Shown here: one piece after another, positions 62,460 through 64,000 of the stretch | How positions within the stretch are numbered: position 1 is the first letter of the stretch | How the letters are laid out: every line of letters starts with the position of its first letter | Assembly: GCF_035582795.1 (NCBI RefSeq) | Contig: NC_134373.1 | Location: 37,604,501 to 37,668,500 of the forward strand | Reading direction: 5' to 3' | Length of the DNA stretch: 64,000 bases | Source: Mycteria americana | Taxonomy: Eukaryota; Chordata; Aves; Ciconiiformes; Ciconiidae | The notes under the pieces: model-generated | Database searches by the model: none | Seen by the model: only the letters and a program-made list of their open reading frames with translations | What the model was told of the DNA's origin: nothing | Translations under genes and position numbers: made by a program

Positions 62460-62570
62460 TGTTGCGAAGTGTTTATTTTGTTCCGCGCTGATTTGCGCTG
62501 TCCCTAATGAGCAGTTAACAAGATGTCAATTAATCATGCAAATGGGAGGAAATAGATATTCAGATGATTG
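62460..62570. promoter_or_regulatory. Clustered homeodomain/POU-type motifs
   Basis: Contains CTAATGAG, GTTAAC, TCAATTAATC and a perfect octamer ATGCAAAT at 62536-62543 in a non-repetitive AT-rich setting. It is a possible enhancer-like block; binding is not shown. Confidence 0.25.
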
Positions 62571-63957
62571 CACTACCTGCAGCGAAGATTTGGGACTTCA
62601 TATAGTTAGCTGTCTCTTATTTGTTGTTTGGTTGTTTGGGTTTTTTTTGTTAATGATTTCCATGAGTTTCTGCTTATGCTGTTAAAGATAAACAGCTGCT
62701 CAAGACCTCCACTGCATCATTGTCTTACTGGTCCTGAAATCACACATTTCTGGCAAGACATTTCACATTAGATGCAAAGAAAAATGCTTGTGTGTAATGG
62801 GTCCCGCTCCTTCAGAAAGCGTGGGCCATCCTGCACGCATGCTGCCCAGATGGTCGGCACATGTCTGCAAATCCAGCTTTTCTTGGAAACACGGTGCTTT
62901 CTGGGAATACGCAAAGTAACTCTGCAGTTCAAAAGTGATAAACATAATTTTGTGGCCATGCTGGACATTGCACCAACAGACACGACGTATTTGCCACTAC
63001 TAAACCCCAGTCAGACTCCTGCCTAGCAAAGTCATGGGGTTAGTTTGGAAACACGTTTAAGATTTCAGGACAAAACTCCCGAATTCTCAATATACAAATG
63101 GACAATGCTGCTAGGCAGAAAATGAGCCTGGGCTCGGGAAAGCTTACACACACAACAGTGTGAAGACTTCAACTCAGGTCATCACTAGAAAAACCAAAAG
63201 AAATATCAAACCTGTTAAACTCCAGTGTTTTTTGCATCATCAGGCAAAGAGACTCAGGGCTTCCATATTAAACTATCCTGGAGAATTCATTAAGGACAGC
63301 CAAATGATTTCTCTTGCATGATTGCTTAGAAAGCTAAATCTGAGTAACCGCATAGATTTAGAGGACTGGGAGAGCGGAGAGTACAGTTTCTGATGACCAA
63401 AACGTGAACTCCCAAGCAGAGAGTCAGACAAGGGGTGGCAGTTCTGTTAAATTTCTGCTTAGGACATCACCTTGGCTGCCAGGCTGCCCGGACCAGCTGG
63501 TTTGGACTCCGGAGGTGCGGGTATTTCGGGATGCTCTGGCTACCCAGCTGTGTTTTGAGATGGGGGGAACAGATCAACTGGGCGTAAGCCTGGGGAGAGG
63601 CTGCAGGGACCAGGAGGACAGCAGGGTCTTGCGGGAGCTTCGAGTGGAGATCCCTCCACTCCCCGAATCACCCATTGAAGGTGAATCTCCTCCATCATGG
63701 ACACAGTAACAGACATCTCATGCCGAAAACGAGGAGGTCCCTAGGAGGGCACGGCATGCTGGGGCAGAGGCAGGGCTTGGGGACGGGGCTGGTGGCCACG
63801 CAGCTCCTGCACGGCTCCTCCTGCACAGCCATCTCCTGCGGCACTGCCCTGCGGGACTGGGCAGTCCTCGCATGTCCTTCCCTCTCCCATCCATTGGGAA
63901 TTTCCCCTCGTTAATTTGATTTTGCAGTTCTGTGTTTTCCTGAGTATATGCATTGAT

Positions 63958-64000
63958 TTTGCTTTCTTTCTTCTTTCTTTTCTTTTTTTTTTTTTTCTTT
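63958..64000. repeat. (TTTC)n / poly-T pyrimidine tract at window edge
   Basis: TTTC/TTC units merging into a T-run that continues past the window end. Confidence 0.9.

Larger units (their letters stand above)
58945..63957. other. Distal interval: no gene established
   Basis: Contains the CpG-rich patch at 61.05-61.45 kb, the minus-strand exon-like ORF at 60.48-60.82 kb and the motif cluster at 62.46-62.57 kb. No CR1 copy or recognised coding exon. Confidence 0.5.

Overview
The window is vertebrate nuclear DNA, almost certainly from a bird. Five 5'-truncated CR1 LINE copies are visible, with the characteristic 3' end (a TTGGACTAGATGATC-type motif, CCTTCCAAC, then short tandem tails of ATTCTATG, ATTCTGTG or ATTCT). 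CR1 is the dominant interspersed repeat of birds. No bacterial operons, phage genes, CRISPR arrays, rRNA genes or tRNA genes were seen. I cannot name the species; the recent CR1 types look neoavian rather than specifically chicken, which is inference.

The only protein-coding gene I can establish is a complete histamine N-methyltransferase gene (HNMT) on the + strand, in six coding exons at 16679-16815, 17748-17800, 21278-21385, 24941-25071, 25655-25748 and 28794-29149. The exons join in frame through GT/AG introns to 879 nt, giving 292 residues plus TGA. This is the length of mammalian HNMT, and nearly every catalytic and SAM-contact residue described for the human enzyme falls at the same number (E28, the GGGAG loop at 60-64, E89, Q94, Q143, Y146/Y147, W179, W183, C196, F243, N283). 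The enzyme methylates the tele-nitrogen of the histamine ring in the cytosol, using SAM, and so ends histamine action. Candidate poly(A) signals lie at 29522 and 30475.

Upstream (1-16.6 kb): no recognised coding exon. Notable are a CR1 3' end with a 76-bp ATTCT-type pentanucleotide run (9.1-9.26 kb), a dense CpG patch with a good splice donor (13.0-13.4 kb) that could be a non-coding first exon or promoter for HNMT, and a degraded CR1 reverse-transcriptase fragment (15.3-16.0 kb).

Downstream (30-64 kb): a gene-poor, AT-rich interval with CR1 copies at 31.4, 55.8 and 58.2 kb, the last retaining a 210-codon open stretch of CR1 pol. It also holds a four-copy 40-bp minisatellite (35.63-35.79 kb), several microsatellites, AT-rich blocks resembling conserved non-coding DNA (notably 33.1-33.85 kb), two further GC/CpG-rich patches (54.36-54.62 and 61.05-61.45 kb) and a few unrecognised exon-like ORFs. 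In mammals HNMT lies between THSD7B and SPOPL; I recognised no exon of either by eye, which fits HNMT sitting in a sparse neighbourhood. I did not find a clear previously undescribed biological system. The most testable leads are the CpG/splice-donor patch upstream of HNMT, the minus-strand exon-like ORF at 60.5-60.8 kb beside a CpG patch, and the SOX-type palindrome at 33.6 kb.
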